A stretch of 64,000 nt of DNA from Crocinitomicaceae bacterium (lineage in GTDB: Bacteria > Bacteroidota > Bacteroidia > Flavobacteriales_D > Crocinitomicaceae), in contig JAKVAR010000048.1 of the NCBI GenBank assembly GCA_022447585.1, forward strand, positions 62,001-126,000, given 5' to 3'. Under the pieces are notes generated by a model. The model was given only the letters and a program-made list of their open reading frames with translations. It was not told the origin of the DNA and did not search any database. Below, in pieces: positions 48,201 through 57,250 of this stretch. Both the position numbers and the translations under genes were made by a program. Position 1 is the stretch's first letter, and every line of letters starts with the position of its first letter.

Positions 48201-50428
48201 ACCCTTCGGACTGGATTTCTGTAAGCACTAACAATCCAAATCAATTGATATGCACTGACAGCACAGTTTACTTTTGGCGCGTTGCAATTGACTCCTCAAC
48301 TTTCGACTGGAGAGAAAGCTCTTTCCAATATATTACGGGCAAAATAGGTTGGGGTCAAGATCATTTCTTCCAATTTAAGCGAAACAATTTTTTTAGTGTA
48401 GACTACGACAGACCCTCAAGAACTCGGCAGTTTGGACCTAATATTAAAGAGTTAGTTTGCAATGTATTCGCATCCGGCGCAAGCCCAACCATTTATGAAA
48501 ACGCTTGGTTTATTGATGGAACAATGCAGGACTACGGCATATGCTCTTATGTCCCTAAATTCCATGTAGGAGTTATTGACCCTGTAACTTTAGAGTCATG
48601 GGGTACGCGATATGTTCCATGGGGAGAGAATCTTAACAATAATTTTGGTAATCAAAATGACAATGGAGCTTGCGCAGGAAGACCTATGAAGTATTTTACA
48701 TTTCACCAAAATGATTTAACAAACTTAACAGACTTTCAGAACATGGTAAACAATGAGGTTCCTGATGGTCATTACCTACTTATATACTCTCCGCTTTCTA
48801 CAGCATATGATCAAATAAATGCTTTAGATTCAGCAAACATATACAATACATTTGCAGGACTCGGATCGGATAGTATTCATGGCGGAAGAATAAATGCACC
48901 ATTTGCTTTTTTCTGTAAAAAAGGCGACCCTTCAACGGTAATAGAAGTTTTTGCTGATTCACCATCTGGAGACGTAACACTTACTGCTGAATTAATTGGT
49001 AATGATTACGAAGGAATAGAGACCGCACCTTTAATAGGACCATCGGCAAATTGGGGTAACGTTTACTGGAAACAAGACCCTTCAGAATTGGGCTCTGTTG
49101 ACTCGACTATACTCTCCATTTCAGCTTACGATCTATCTGGAGCATATCAATTCACAATTGATACGGCATTTACTAGCAATGATTCAATATTGAATCTTAA
49201 TACAATGGTTGATGCTTCTCAATACCCGTATTTAAGTTTAAGTGCATACTACAATGATACGGTAACAAACACTCCTGCTCAAATAGATCGCTGGCATGTT
49301 TTATTTCAACCCTTACCAGAAGCAGCTATTGACGGTTCAAATCAATACTTATGGTCGCAGGTTAGTGATACATTATTTGAAGGACAAGATGTAGATTTTG
49401 CCGTTGATATTAAAAACATCTACTCCATAGACATGGATTCATTACTGGTTAATTATTGGATTGAAGATGCGAATCAAACAAATCATTTTATAAGCTACCC
49501 AAGGCAAGATTCTTTGCGAGTTGGAGAAACATTACGTGATACTATTTCATTCTCCACTGTGGGACTTGGAGGAGTCAACTCTTTATGGGTTGAAATCAAC
49601 CCCTATATAAATGGAAGCTTATATGAAACTGACCAACCTGAGCAAGAGCATTTCAACAACTTATTACAAATTCCATTCTTCGTGAATGCTGACGATGTCA
49701 ATCCAATCTTAGATGTAACATTTAACGGTACACACATCTTAAACGGGGATATCGTTGATCCCAATAGTGAAATCCTTATTACACTTAAAGATGAAAATGA
49801 ATTCTTAATCATGGATGACGTATCTGATACGACGCTATTTGGTATATACTTGACAGATCCCTTAGGAAACCTTAAACGAATCCCATTTGTTGATCAATCA
49901 GGAAACACAGTAATGCAATGGATTCCTGCCGAATCAACAAATAAACGTTTTAAAATCATCTGGCCAACTAATTTTGAAGTTGATGGTGAATACACTTTAT
50001 TCGTGCAAGGGGCTGATAGAAGCGGAAACTTATCAGGTGATTTAGAATATAAAGTAAACTTCGAGATCATACACGAATCATCTATTACTAAGATGATGAA
50101 TTACCCGAATCCTTTCAGTACAAGCACACGCTTTGTATTCACTTTAACAGGTTCTGAAACTCCAGATGATATCATCATCCAAATTATGACCGTTAGTGGT
50201 AAAGTTGTGCGTGAGATAACTGAAAGCGAACTTGGATCATTATCAATTGGTAGAAACATAACAGATTTTGCATGGGACGGTACAGATGAATTCGGAGACC
50301 CTCTTGCCAATGGAGTATACCTCTATCGTGTTAAAGCAAAAATTAACGGCGAGGATATTAAGCATCGAAATTCTGGAGCTGATACATACTTCAAGAAGGA
50401 CTTTGGAAAGATGTATATTCTAAGATAA
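45254..50428 (+). CDS. porU: type IX secretion system sortase, PorU-like C25 cysteine peptidase
   Basis: Removes the C-terminal signal of type IX cargo and attaches it to the cell surface. The protein has 1724 residues: signal peptide, N-terminal propeptide-like domain (30-430), C25 gingipain-like peptidase (about 430-840) with H667 in YFGHAS and C699 in VNSCYNG, a CARDB-like domain (about 840-940), long Ig-like repeats and a C-terminal FlgD-like/type IX signal-like domain ending in VYLYRVKAKI. This is well above the 1100-1300 residues of usual PorU; it may be the PorU2 variant. Confidence 0.85.
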   Translation: MKKLIHTLSLLSLCLFVTHCYGQTYGNEWIDYGQSYYTLKVSETGIHRINFSTISSAGIPTGSFQTENIQLFGREHEIPIHIEDGGDNTLDPGDYILFYAEKNDSWLDSTLYQDPNTIGNPKYSLYNDTIRYFFTWNNSTTNLRYKVENDINFASYANIANYILFKSEKEYNSTYHEGEKTSYSSSSFFTPGEGWGNTAFNGASGYNGNLTLNTPFPYTGPGSPNAIFKGLSTTNSDAAVPAGGSFNHHLQWNIGTTNLQMLDTSVLGYGQIICNSSFPASVLSNGNTPVQWNIIGDLSVATDYQAYSYYGVTYPRQPNFGGSNSMDFEVINDIQGKIRLDIASAGYANPIMFVHGSEPLMVPFEPNGSFHSVIIPNSINGVNQQVVYRDESLIIDINTLEAVNGSGTFTNYTAIPGSYEEALLMVYHKSLEQATLQYANYREQIEGGNYNTLVANIDELYLQFGGGIEKHINGIRRFAHLIYNTSSAKPVGLFLIGKGIREANYNSVLSDGAGARKNTDRFHESLVPSFGHPSSDVSITSGLVGSLKWTPMLPTGRISARTNDELEDYLNKVMDFEANQNPLSIYDSPNKDWQKQILHFAGGSDIDEQEDFQNYMNIYKGIIEDSLYGGNVTSIFKTSSNPLDPTVLNGITDRISEGVSLMSYFGHASNTTSGFEINLDEPANWNNTGKYPLMLVNSCYNGNIFQSSTSKSEQFVQAANFGAIGYIASVGVGLDVYLNIYSRNLYKQLSYKNYNTNIGHQMMKNIESMETPSGNLYLETTCTQMVLNGDPMVKINSHPNPEIELTAPGVFFTPNNIDLTVDSIEMHITLTNLGQSVIDTFLLEVTRQFPSSSIDSIYSFQIPNLHYKDTFSFKMPTQANIGVGLNQFNISVDLPSLITEQYDEINNNQLVKTLFIDIDGIVPVVPYEFAVVPEDSVTLRASTINPIADFNSYRFEIDTTDLFNSGEHRYAYVYGTGGVKEVHPSDWISVSTNNPNQLICTDSTVYFWRVAIDSSTFDWRESSFQYITGKIGWGQDHFFQFKRNNFFSVDYDRPSRTRQFGPNIKELVCNVFASGASPTIYENAWFIDGTMQDYGICSYVPKFHVGVIDPVTLESWGTRYVPWGENLNNNFGNQNDNGACAGRPMKYFTFHQNDLTNLTDFQNMVNNEVPDGHYLLIYSPLSTAYDQINALDSANIYNTFAGLGSDSIHGGRINAPFAFFCKKGDPSTVIEVFADSPSGDVTLTAELIGNDYEGIETAPLIGPSANWGNVYWKQDPSELGSVDSTILSISAYDLSGAYQFTIDTAFTSNDSILNLNTMVDASQYPYLSLSAYYNDTVTNTPAQIDRWHVLFQPLPEAAIDGSNQYLWSQVSDTLFEGQDVDFAVDIKNIYSIDMDSLLVNYWIEDANQTNHFISYPRQDSLRVGETLRDTISFSTVGLGGVNSLWVEINPYINGSLYETDQPEQEHFNNLLQIPFFVNADDVNPILDVTFNGTHILNGDIVDPNSEILITLKDENEFLIMDDVSDTTLFGIYLTDPLGNLKRIPFVDQSGNTVMQWIPAESTNKRFKIIWPTNFEVDGEYTLFVQGADRSGNLSGDLEYKVNFEIIHESSITKMMNYPNPFSTSTRFVFTLTGSETPDDIIIQIMTVSGKVVREITESELGSLSIGRNITDFAWDGTDEFGDPLANGVYLYRVKAKINGEDIKHRNSGADTYFKKDFGKMYILR

Positions 50429-51661
50429 CTAGAAGAACCTACAACTGAAAATGGCTGTATCATCAACCAGTGGTAACGGCCCCTTCCATTCATCTAGTTT
50501 GGAAAAAATAAGGTTATTCATATCATCCATACCTAAGGGGTAATAATTATGAACTAGCTTTACAAGCCGATCTGTGCCAAAAAATTCCTCCTCCTCATTT
50601 TCCAGCTCAACAACACCATCAGTATATAGAACGATTGTCGTATTTGGACTCAACTTCTTTTCACCAACATTAATGAATGGTAATTCATCCATCATACCTA
50701 AACCAATACACCCTTGATCTAGATCTTCGTACGTTTTTCCGTTCGTAATAAATGGATGATTGTGACCAGCATTAACATAATTAAGCTTTCTTGAATTGGC
50801 ATCATAGTGAGCTAAGAAAAATGTAATAAACTTCTCCCCTTTAGCACTACTCATTACCTTTTTATTTAATTCCACCATTAAGGTTTTCATATCAAAACGC
50901 TGGTACTCAAACAAGGTCCTAATGGTTGCTTGAAAGTTAGCCATCAACATAGCTGCTGAAATTCCTTTACCAGAAACATCTGCGATACAAATTATATATT
51001 CATCATCTCCTAAAGGAATAAAATCGTAGTAATCTCCGCCAACCTCGTGTCGAGGTGTGTACTTTGCAGAAATATCCATTCGTTTGTTTGTAGGTAGCTG
51101 CTCAGGGAATAACAACTTCTGCATTGTCTTCGCCACCTCCAATTCCTTTTTATAGGCTTCTTGTTTAACCTTGAGCTTAGCCATACGTTTATTCTCAATA
51201 GCTACAACAATAATATTCGTCAATGTTTGAACGAAACTCATGTAATTGATATCAGAACTTAAATGCCTAGCATCATTCTCCACCCCTTTCACAAGAAGGT
51301 ACGCAAGAGCCCTACCCTTATGTTGAACAGGTACAACAACATCGAATTCACTCAACAACCTAGATTGTGAGGACTGTATCATCGTGATTTCTTCAAAACG
51401 ACTTAACTCACTTTCAATATCAATATTATTAACTTTTCCTTTATAACCTACGCGAAGCAGACAATTCCATTCATTTTGATGATTAAATAAGACAAAACGA
51501 TCATATCCTAACTGTTCGCGAACAATGAACGAATATAACTCAATGATTTTATTTACTTTTTGATTGGTATTGATAGCTCTAGTAATCTCCAACAAAGAGT
51601 TCAGCTTAAAATCTTTAAGCCGAATTTGAGATTCGAGGTTATTTACGAGTTTATCAATCAT
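50429..51661 (-). CDS. SpoIIE/RsbU-type PP2C serine phosphatase with GAF-like sensor
   Basis: A 410-residue cytosolic regulator. Residues about 10-170 form a GAF-like domain with coiled-coil ends; the C-terminal 220 residues are a PP2C phosphatase with metal-binding motifs RHEVGGDYYDF, IADVSGKGISAAMLMA, YVNAGHNHPFI and YTDGVVELENEE. Such phosphatases dephosphorylate anti-sigma antagonist proteins. The stop touches that of porU. It follows the LpxD-like gene with a one-base overlap. Confidence 0.88.
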   Translation of the reverse strand: MIDKLVNNLESQIRLKDFKLNSLLEITRAINTNQKVNKIIELYSFIVREQLGYDRFVLFNHQNEWNCLLRVGYKGKVNNIDIESELSRFEEITMIQSSQSRLLSEFDVVVPVQHKGRALAYLLVKGVENDARHLSSDINYMSFVQTLTNIIVVAIENKRMAKLKVKQEAYKKELEVAKTMQKLLFPEQLPTNKRMDISAKYTPRHEVGGDYYDFIPLGDDEYIICIADVSGKGISAAMLMANFQATIRTLFEYQRFDMKTLMVELNKKVMSSAKGEKFITFFLAHYDANSRKLNYVNAGHNHPFITNGKTYEDLDQGCIGLGMMDELPFINVGEKKLSPNTTIVLYTDGVVELENEEEEFFGTDRLVKLVHNYYPLGMDDMNNLIFSKLDEWKGPLPLVDDTAIFSCRFF

Positions 51662-52587
51662 TAGAGACTTTCTAAAATTTCTGGAAGTTTTCTTAATGCC
51701 GCCATTTCTCTGAGCTTAGATTTTGCTTCTGCGCAAGGAGAACCAAAGTACGTTTTTCCACCGGCTAAACTTTTTGCTATTCCTGACTGCGCCAAAACCA
51801 CAGCACCTTCACCGATGACAATATCACTAGCGCAGCCAACTTGCCCCCACAAAGTCACATTATCTTCAACAACTACACATCCAGCCAAACCAACTCCTGC
51901 AGCCATCAAACAATTTTTACCAATCACCGTATCATGACCAACATGAACATGATTATCTAATTTAGTTCCTTCACCAATAACAGTTAAAGCAGATACTCCC
52001 GCATCTACTGTGCAAAGCCCTCCAAGCTCAACGTTCTTTTGTAAGTGAACACCACCACAAGTATGCATCCGATCATAACCTGTTGGTTTCTTTTTATAAT
52101 AAAATGCGGCATGTCCAACTACAGAATTCGGCCCGACCACTGCACCTTCGTCAATTTTAGTGTTATCCCCAATTGAAGCTCCTGCATAAATGACTACATC
52201 AGGTCCAATCTCTACATTTTTACCAATAAAAACATTTGGATAAATGATCGCAGACTCATGAATTACCGCCTCTTTACTTACCGCCTCTTTTTGGGGGATG
52301 AAAGGAGAAAAATGCCTCGCTAATTTATTATAATCGTCAAACGGTGACTTAGAAATTATCAAAGCTTTACCCTCAGGACATTCAACCTCTTGATCAATCA
52401 ATACCGTAGTGGCAGCACTTTTCAAGGCTTTACCATAATACTTTGAATGATCAACAAAGACTAAATCTCCATTTTCCACCTTATGAATTTCATTAATACC
52501 AGAAACAATATGATGAGGAGAACCAACAAATGAACATCCTAAGAGTTCTGCTATTTCTTTAACCGTATGAGATTGCTTAAATTTCAT
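51661..52587 (-). CDS. LpxD-like UDP-3-O-acylglucosamine N-acyltransferase
   Basis: A 308-residue left-handed beta-helix acyltransferase. The N-terminal LpxD-type domain (about 1-100) has TVKEIAELLGCSFVGSP; hexapeptide repeats follow from residue 100, with the likely catalytic H218 in HVGHDTVIG. It would add the N-linked hydroxyacyl chain in lipid A synthesis; since many Bacteroidota carry two LpxD-like genes, this may be the second, with a different role. The window holds no other lpx gene. Confidence 0.82.
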   Translation of the reverse strand: MKFKQSHTVKEIAELLGCSFVGSPHHIVSGINEIHKVENGDLVFVDHSKYYGKALKSAATTVLIDQEVECPEGKALIISKSPFDDYNKLARHFSPFIPQKEAVSKEAVIHESAIIYPNVFIGKNVEIGPDVVIYAGASIGDNTKIDEGAVVGPNSVVGHAAFYYKKKPTGYDRMHTCGGVHLQKNVELGGLCTVDAGVSALTVIGEGTKLDNHVHVGHDTVIGKNCLMAAGVGLAGCVVVEDNVTLWGQVGCASDIVIGEGAVVLAQSGIAKSLAGGKTYFGSPCAEAKSKLREMAALRKLPEILESL

Positions 52588-52752
52588 GTGACTCTATATT
52601 TACTCAAGTAAATATACCTTAAATCAACCCTAAGAATCACCCAAGTAAAAGATGTTATCCTCCATGGCTTGTTGATAGCACTATTGAGAAACAAACGCTC
52701 GGTAATTGATTCTACAAGAATAATTCATAAGTTTACTTTACATAAGGCTATC

Positions 52753-53460
52753 ATGCAAAAGACAACACGATTTATTTTTTACGCATCGCTGCTATTCAAT
52801 TTTATGGCAATCGTGTATTTTACCCCCAAAATAATTCGAAAATTATCAACTCCAGAATCAACAGTAATAAGCGAATCATACTGGATGCAACGAGACAAAT
52901 ATCTAAACACATTACCAATTGACACGAACAGTATTGTCTTAATTGGAACGAGCTTAACACACAACTTTGAAATCCAAGAAACTGCAGGACCAGCAGTGAA
53001 AAATAGAGGTATAAACGGTGATAATTTAATTGGCATTATCAATCGCCTGAAAAACGTTACGGACGCAAAACCAAAAAGAATAATTCTCGAGGCAGGCATC
53101 AATGATATCGGAGACCTTAATCATACCAATGATCAAATCATCACCAACTATAAAAAATTGCTTTCAGCAATTCAAAACACTACCCCTGAAACAGATCTAA
53201 TTATCACGAGCCTATTCCCTGTTGCTGATTCTAGCGAGAGAATGAAAACGTATTGTTCTCCTGAGACTAATTTGCAAATAAATGAATTAAATAAAAAATT
53301 AGAATCCTTATCCAACAAATACAATGCTCGGTTTCTCAATTTCCATAAATCATTCACACTTAACAATGAACTTAATTCAAAATACTCTATGGATGGTGTA
53401 CACTTATCTGCAGAGGGGTATAACCTTTGGCAAAAATTAATTCTGCCGTATTTAAATTGA
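52753..53460 (+). CDS. SGNH/GDSL-family hydrolase with N-terminal membrane segment
   Basis: A 235-residue esterase-like protein. A signal anchor (about residues 6-25) is followed by an SGNH domain: block I GTSLT (Ser nucleophile), block II Gly in NRGINGD, block III Asn in AGINDIG, and block V DGVHLS with Asp and His. Members remove acetyl or acyl groups from sugars or lipids. The ATG at 52753 follows an open stretch with an unlikely start at 52669. About 40 bases separate it from the broken gene. Confidence 0.82.
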   Translation: MQKTTRFIFYASLLFNFMAIVYFTPKIIRKLSTPESTVISESYWMQRDKYLNTLPIDTNSIVLIGTSLTHNFEIQETAGPAVKNRGINGDNLIGIINRLKNVTDAKPKRIILEAGINDIGDLNHTNDQIITNYKKLLSAIQNTTPETDLIITSLFPVADSSERMKTYCSPETNLQINELNKKLESLSNKYNARFLNFHKSFTLNNELNSKYSMDGVHLSAEGYNLWQKLILPYLN

Positions 53461-53501
53461 ACACAAAGTATAAAAGAATGTACTAGTTCAAAACAATACC
53501 T

Positions 53502-53945
53502 ATGAAACTAGTAACATTTATCTTACTAATCATTTGGACTTCCAACTTAATAAGTCAAACAAACATTATTTCCAACAAAAGTCATTCAGGTAACTTAGCC
53601 GAAGTCAACCTTGAAAAAGACAACTTCGGAATGCCCGCTATCGAAATTGACAGTATCATTTATCATGGAAATAATTGTATCATTGAAGTCAGTACCCATG
53701 TATATAAAGGCAGCAGCATAAAAGATACTGTATGCGACCACCCCTAATTCGTTAAACATGGATACAATCTAAATGCAATCAAGGAAATGTACCCGTCAAG
53801 AAGAGTTTTTGTGGGCTTCGAACAAATCGAAACGGTGCCACCTTCACCTAATGGATGGCCAATTCAAAACAGCATATCATGGCTTATTGGATTAATTTGC
53901 TGTTCTATTCTTGGATTCACTTTTCTTTCTAAAGAAAAAAAATAA
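53502..53945 (+). pseudogene. small exported membrane-anchored protein, interrupted by an in-frame TAA
   Basis: An 81-codon ORF with signal peptide (ILLIIWTSNLISQ) ends at TAA 53745-53747. The same frame stays open for 65 further codons and ends at TAA 53943-53945, one base before the ATG of the next gene. The second part encodes a hydrophobic helix (SWLIGLICCSILGFTFLS) and a basic tail. The whole looks like a 147-residue protein with signal peptide, short outer domain and C-terminal anchor, broken by one stop. It may be a recent mutation, a sequencing error or read-through. I recognise no family. Confidence 0.6.
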
Positions 53946-53946
53946 A

Positions 53947-55032
53947 ATGGAGATTAAACTAATCGTAAAAAACACGATTGAATTATGGTTAATTATGACA
54001 GCCTTAATCCTACCTTTTCCTTATGCCATAATTCCTTCAATAAAATTTGCCGCCTCTGAATCAAGTTTGATTTACCTACTAAGTTTTACTTTAATCATTC
54101 TTTCATGTATCGTCAACGTTTTACTCCTATTCTATAATTCAGTTGATACAATTCAATTCTCACGTTTAACTAGAACAATAGGAACATACCTGCTTGCTCT
54201 TTTTTTAATAAAATACGGTGTAGACAAATTATTTCAAAATCAATTTTACTCGCCAGAACCAAACATTCTCCATACTCCAATCGGACAACTTACAAAAGAT
54301 ATTGTGTTCTGGACATCAATGAACACCTCATCCTCTTACAATATATTCATTGGGTGCATAGAAATTTGCTCAGGACTTTTACTCTTTTCTAACCGCTTTC
54401 GATTAATAGCTATAATAATGAGTATTGGGATCACTGCGAATATCTTCATGATTAATGTCGGCTTTGATATTTCTGTAAAATTTCTTTCAGGCTACTTATT
54501 TATCCTATCAATCTACCTAACTTTATTCTACGCTTCACACGTACTCAAAGCACTCACTGACATAGCAAAAATTGCTCATAATATAAAAAGACATGAGCAA
54601 TCAAAACTAAATCGTTTTGTAAAATCCACTGTAATTGGAGTAATTATCATTGAATGTTTGCTACCATACAGCGCAGGGATGCGGCATAGAAGGACATCCA
54701 AAGAACTTTTTGGAAATAGTTATGAATTTGAACAAGCCCAGCAAATTAAACTAATTCCGTATGAAATTAAACGAATTCACTTCCACAAGCAAGGATATCT
54801 CGTAACAGAATCTCAAAACCATGAATTTGAAGACTGTAGAATCCATGCATCACCATTAAGAAATGAAATTATGCTAAAAGAATTAAATCAAGTTATGAAC
54901 TATAAGATTGACTCCAATCAACTTATACTAACTTTGAATTCAAATCAATACAAACTAACAGAAGTAGACAATACATCATTACCCTTATTAGAAGACTCAT
55001 TTCACTGGACTACAGAGAGCTTTCCACATTAA
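53947..55032 (+). CDS. DoxX-like membrane protein with C-terminal soluble domain
   Basis: A 361-residue protein from the ATG at 53947. Eight or so membrane helices lie in residues 10-260; the central part with KYGVDKLFQNQF and GCIEICSGLLLFSNRFRLIA resembles DoxX/DoxD-like proteins. The last 100 residues (from about 262) are soluble and may lie outside the membrane. It follows the interrupted gene by one base and overlaps the E1 stop by four bases head-on. Function is unknown. Confidence 0.7.
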   Translation: MEIKLIVKNTIELWLIMTALILPFPYAIIPSIKFAASESSLIYLLSFTLIILSCIVNVLLLFYNSVDTIQFSRLTRTIGTYLLALFLIKYGVDKLFQNQFYSPEPNILHTPIGQLTKDIVFWTSMNTSSSYNIFIGCIEICSGLLLFSNRFRLIAIIMSIGITANIFMINVGFDISVKFLSGYLFILSIYLTLFYASHVLKALTDIAKIAHNIKRHEQSKLNRFVKSTVIGVIIIECLLPYSAGMRHRRTSKELFGNSYEFEQAQQIKLIPYEIKRIHFHKQGYLVTESQNHEFEDCRIHASPLRNEIMLKELNQVMNYKIDSNQLILTLNSNQYKLTEVDNTSLPLLEDSFHWTTESFPH

Positions 55033-57122
55033 AACGACAACAACTCACCTAAAGCAACACCAACCTTCTCAGCATTCGGCAGCAATGTAGATTCCAAGAT
55101 TGAATTCAATGGAATTGCAGGAGTATCAATTGACCCCACAATCGAAACTGGAGCATCTAAAGACTTGAAGTTATCACGCTGAATTCTTCCAGCTAGACCT
55201 AATGTAAAGGACGCCTCAACAGACTCTTCCGTAACTAACATTATCTTTCCGTGTCTTGAAGAAACTTCATTAATCTTATCGTGATCTAATGGATTCAACG
55301 TTCTTAAATCGATGATTTCTACTTTACCTTCAAATTTCTTAGCAGCTTCGATAGACCAATACACTCCCATTCCATACGTAATGATCGCGCACGACTCTCC
55401 TTTTTTAACTGCAGTTGAATCTGCCTCTTGAACAACCCGAGCTTTTCCGAAAGGAATCACATAATCTTCGTCTGGCTCAATCGACATCGCACCTTCGGTA
55501 CCAGCAATCTTAGACCAGTATAAACCTTTATGCTCTAAAAGAACAACTGGATTCGGATCGTAATAAGCAGACTTAATCAACCCTTTTAGATCGGCACCTG
55601 TCGAAGGGTATGCAATCTTAACTCCTCTAATGTTTGTCAACACAGACTCAACACTTGAAGAATGGTAAGGACCACCAGAACCGTAAGCTCCAATTGGAAC
55701 TCTTAACACACAACTTACAGGCCATTTACCATTCGATAAGTAATAAGATCTACTCACCTCAGTAAACAATTGGTTTAGACCAGGCCAGATGTAATCTGCA
55801 AATTGAACTTCAACAAATGGCTTTAATCCAGCAGCTGACATCCCAACTGTAGAACCAATGATAAATGCTTCTTGGATTGGTGTATTAAAGACACGATCGT
55901 CTCCAAACTGTTGAGCAAGAGTTGCCGCTTCACGGAAAACCCCTCCTAAACGTCCACCAACATCCTGTCCATAAAGTAATGACTCAGGGTGTTTCTCCAT
56001 TAATTCACGAACACCAAACAAGGCAGAATCAACCATTACAGTTTTCTTCTTTCCTTTTGGTTCACGCTCACCTTTCTCCTCTGTAATTGGAGTTGGCGCA
56101 AAAATATGATCAGTCACAGACTCCGGTGAAGGATCTTCTGCGTTTAATGCTCTTTCATAGTCAATATCGATCAACTTTTTAACCTCAGCTTCGATATTGA
56201 TAATATCTGCTTCATCAGCCCCAGAAGCTCTCAATGTTTCTTTTAATTTTGGATAAGGATCTCTTGTCGCAGCCTCTTCCAAATCATCTCTATACCATTC
56301 TTTGCGAACTCCAGATGTGTGGTGACCCAACAATGGAACTTTTGCATGCACGATAAATGGACGTCTTTCTTCACGTACAATTTCGATTACCTCTTTCATT
56401 GTTTGAAAAGATATATCGAAATCACTTCCGTCAATTGTTCGAACTTCGATACCATTGAATCCTTCAGCATACTTAGAAATATCCTGAGCTCTAGTCTCTT
56501 CAGCATTCGCTGAGATATCCCACCCATTATCTTGTACTAAATAAATAATTGGATACTGCTTCAAGGCAGCCATTTGGAATGCCTCAGAAACTTCACCCTC
56601 AGTACAAGAAGCATCTCCCAAAGAACATACAACAACTGGATTCTCTCCGTTGAAGTCTTCTGCTAATCCTTGTTTTTCTTTATACTGAACTCCCATTGCA
56701 ACTCCCGTTGTAGGAATAGCTTGCATACCAGTTGCTGAAGACTGATGTGGGATTTTTGGCATATTATCTCTTTTCAGAGAAGGATGAGAATAGTAAGTCC
56801 TACCACCCGAAAAGATATCATCTTTTTTAGCGAAAACTTGAAGCATCAATTCATACGGAGTAATTCCAATTCCTAAAAGAATAGAATCATCTCTATAATA
56901 TGGAGAAACCCAGTCCTGCGGTTTCAATTGCATGCCACAAGCCAATTGAATTGCCTCATGCCCTCTTGAGGTTGCGTGAACATACTTTGCAGTTACCTCT
57001 TTGTTTTCCTCGTATTTCTCAGCTAATGTTTTAGCCGTAGACATTAATTTAAATGCCTCTAAAAGAGTATCCTTAGATGTTTTTACCGTTGATTTCTTTG
57101 ATTTCGCTTCAGCTGATCCCAT
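55029..57122 (-). CDS. 2-oxoacid dehydrogenase E1 component, alpha/beta fusion
   Basis: Thiamine-diphosphate enzyme that decarboxylates a 2-oxoacid and passes the acyl group to a lipoyl E2. The alpha part (about 1-330) has the ThDP motif GDASCTEGEVSEAF through DNGWDIS; the beta part (about 365-697) has YGQDVGGRLGGVF and PFVEVQFADYIWPGLNQL. Such fusions are common in Bacteroidota and act on pyruvate or branched-chain oxoacids. No E2 or E3 gene is beside it, so the other subunits must lie elsewhere. Confidence 0.9.
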   Translation of the reverse strand: MGSAEAKSKKSTVKTSKDTLLEAFKLMSTAKTLAEKYEENKEVTAKYVHATSRGHEAIQLACGMQLKPQDWVSPYYRDDSILLGIGITPYELMLQVFAKKDDIFSGGRTYYSHPSLKRDNMPKIPHQSSATGMQAIPTTGVAMGVQYKEKQGLAEDFNGENPVVVCSLGDASCTEGEVSEAFQMAALKQYPIIYLVQDNGWDISANAEETRAQDISKYAEGFNGIEVRTIDGSDFDISFQTMKEVIEIVREERRPFIVHAKVPLLGHHTSGVRKEWYRDDLEEAATRDPYPKLKETLRASGADEADIINIEAEVKKLIDIDYERALNAEDPSPESVTDHIFAPTPITEEKGEREPKGKKKTVMVDSALFGVRELMEKHPESLLYGQDVGGRLGGVFREAATLAQQFGDDRVFNTPIQEAFIIGSTVGMSAAGLKPFVEVQFADYIWPGLNQLFTEVSRSYYLSNGKWPVSCVLRVPIGAYGSGGPYHSSSVESVLTNIRGVKIAYPSTGADLKGLIKSAYYDPNPVVLLEHKGLYWSKIAGTEGAMSIEPDEDYVIPFGKARVVQEADSTAVKKGESCAIITYGMGVYWSIEAAKKFEGKVEIIDLRTLNPLDHDKINEVSSRHGKIMLVTEESVEASFTLGLAGRIQRDNFKSLDAPVSIVGSIDTPAIPLNSILESTLLPNAEKVGVALGELLSF

Positions 57123-57196
57123 TAAATTCCAATTTTTCAGTCACCAAATATACTTAAACGATACGACTTTTACGTGCTGAAAGGCTCGTGTAAAAC

Positions 57197-57230
57197 AAAA
57201 AAAGCAGAGACTGTTAAATCTCTGCTTTTA
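57197..57230 (-). terminator. intrinsic terminator after the DPP IV-like gene
   Basis: A perfect 10-bp stem (AAAGCAGAGA at 57201-57210, TCTCTGCTTT at 57219-57228) with an eight-base loop. On the minus strand it runs into T4 and follows the 57251 stop. Confidence 0.88.
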
Positions 57231-57250
57231 GTGTAAAAAAATAAAGTTTT

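Noticed and set aside
53911-53946. Longer DoxX-like protein starting at a TTG at 53911
   Set aside because: The ATG at 53947 directly follows the stop of the upstream frame and begins a normal membrane protein start; the extra residues overlap the other gene's anchor segment.
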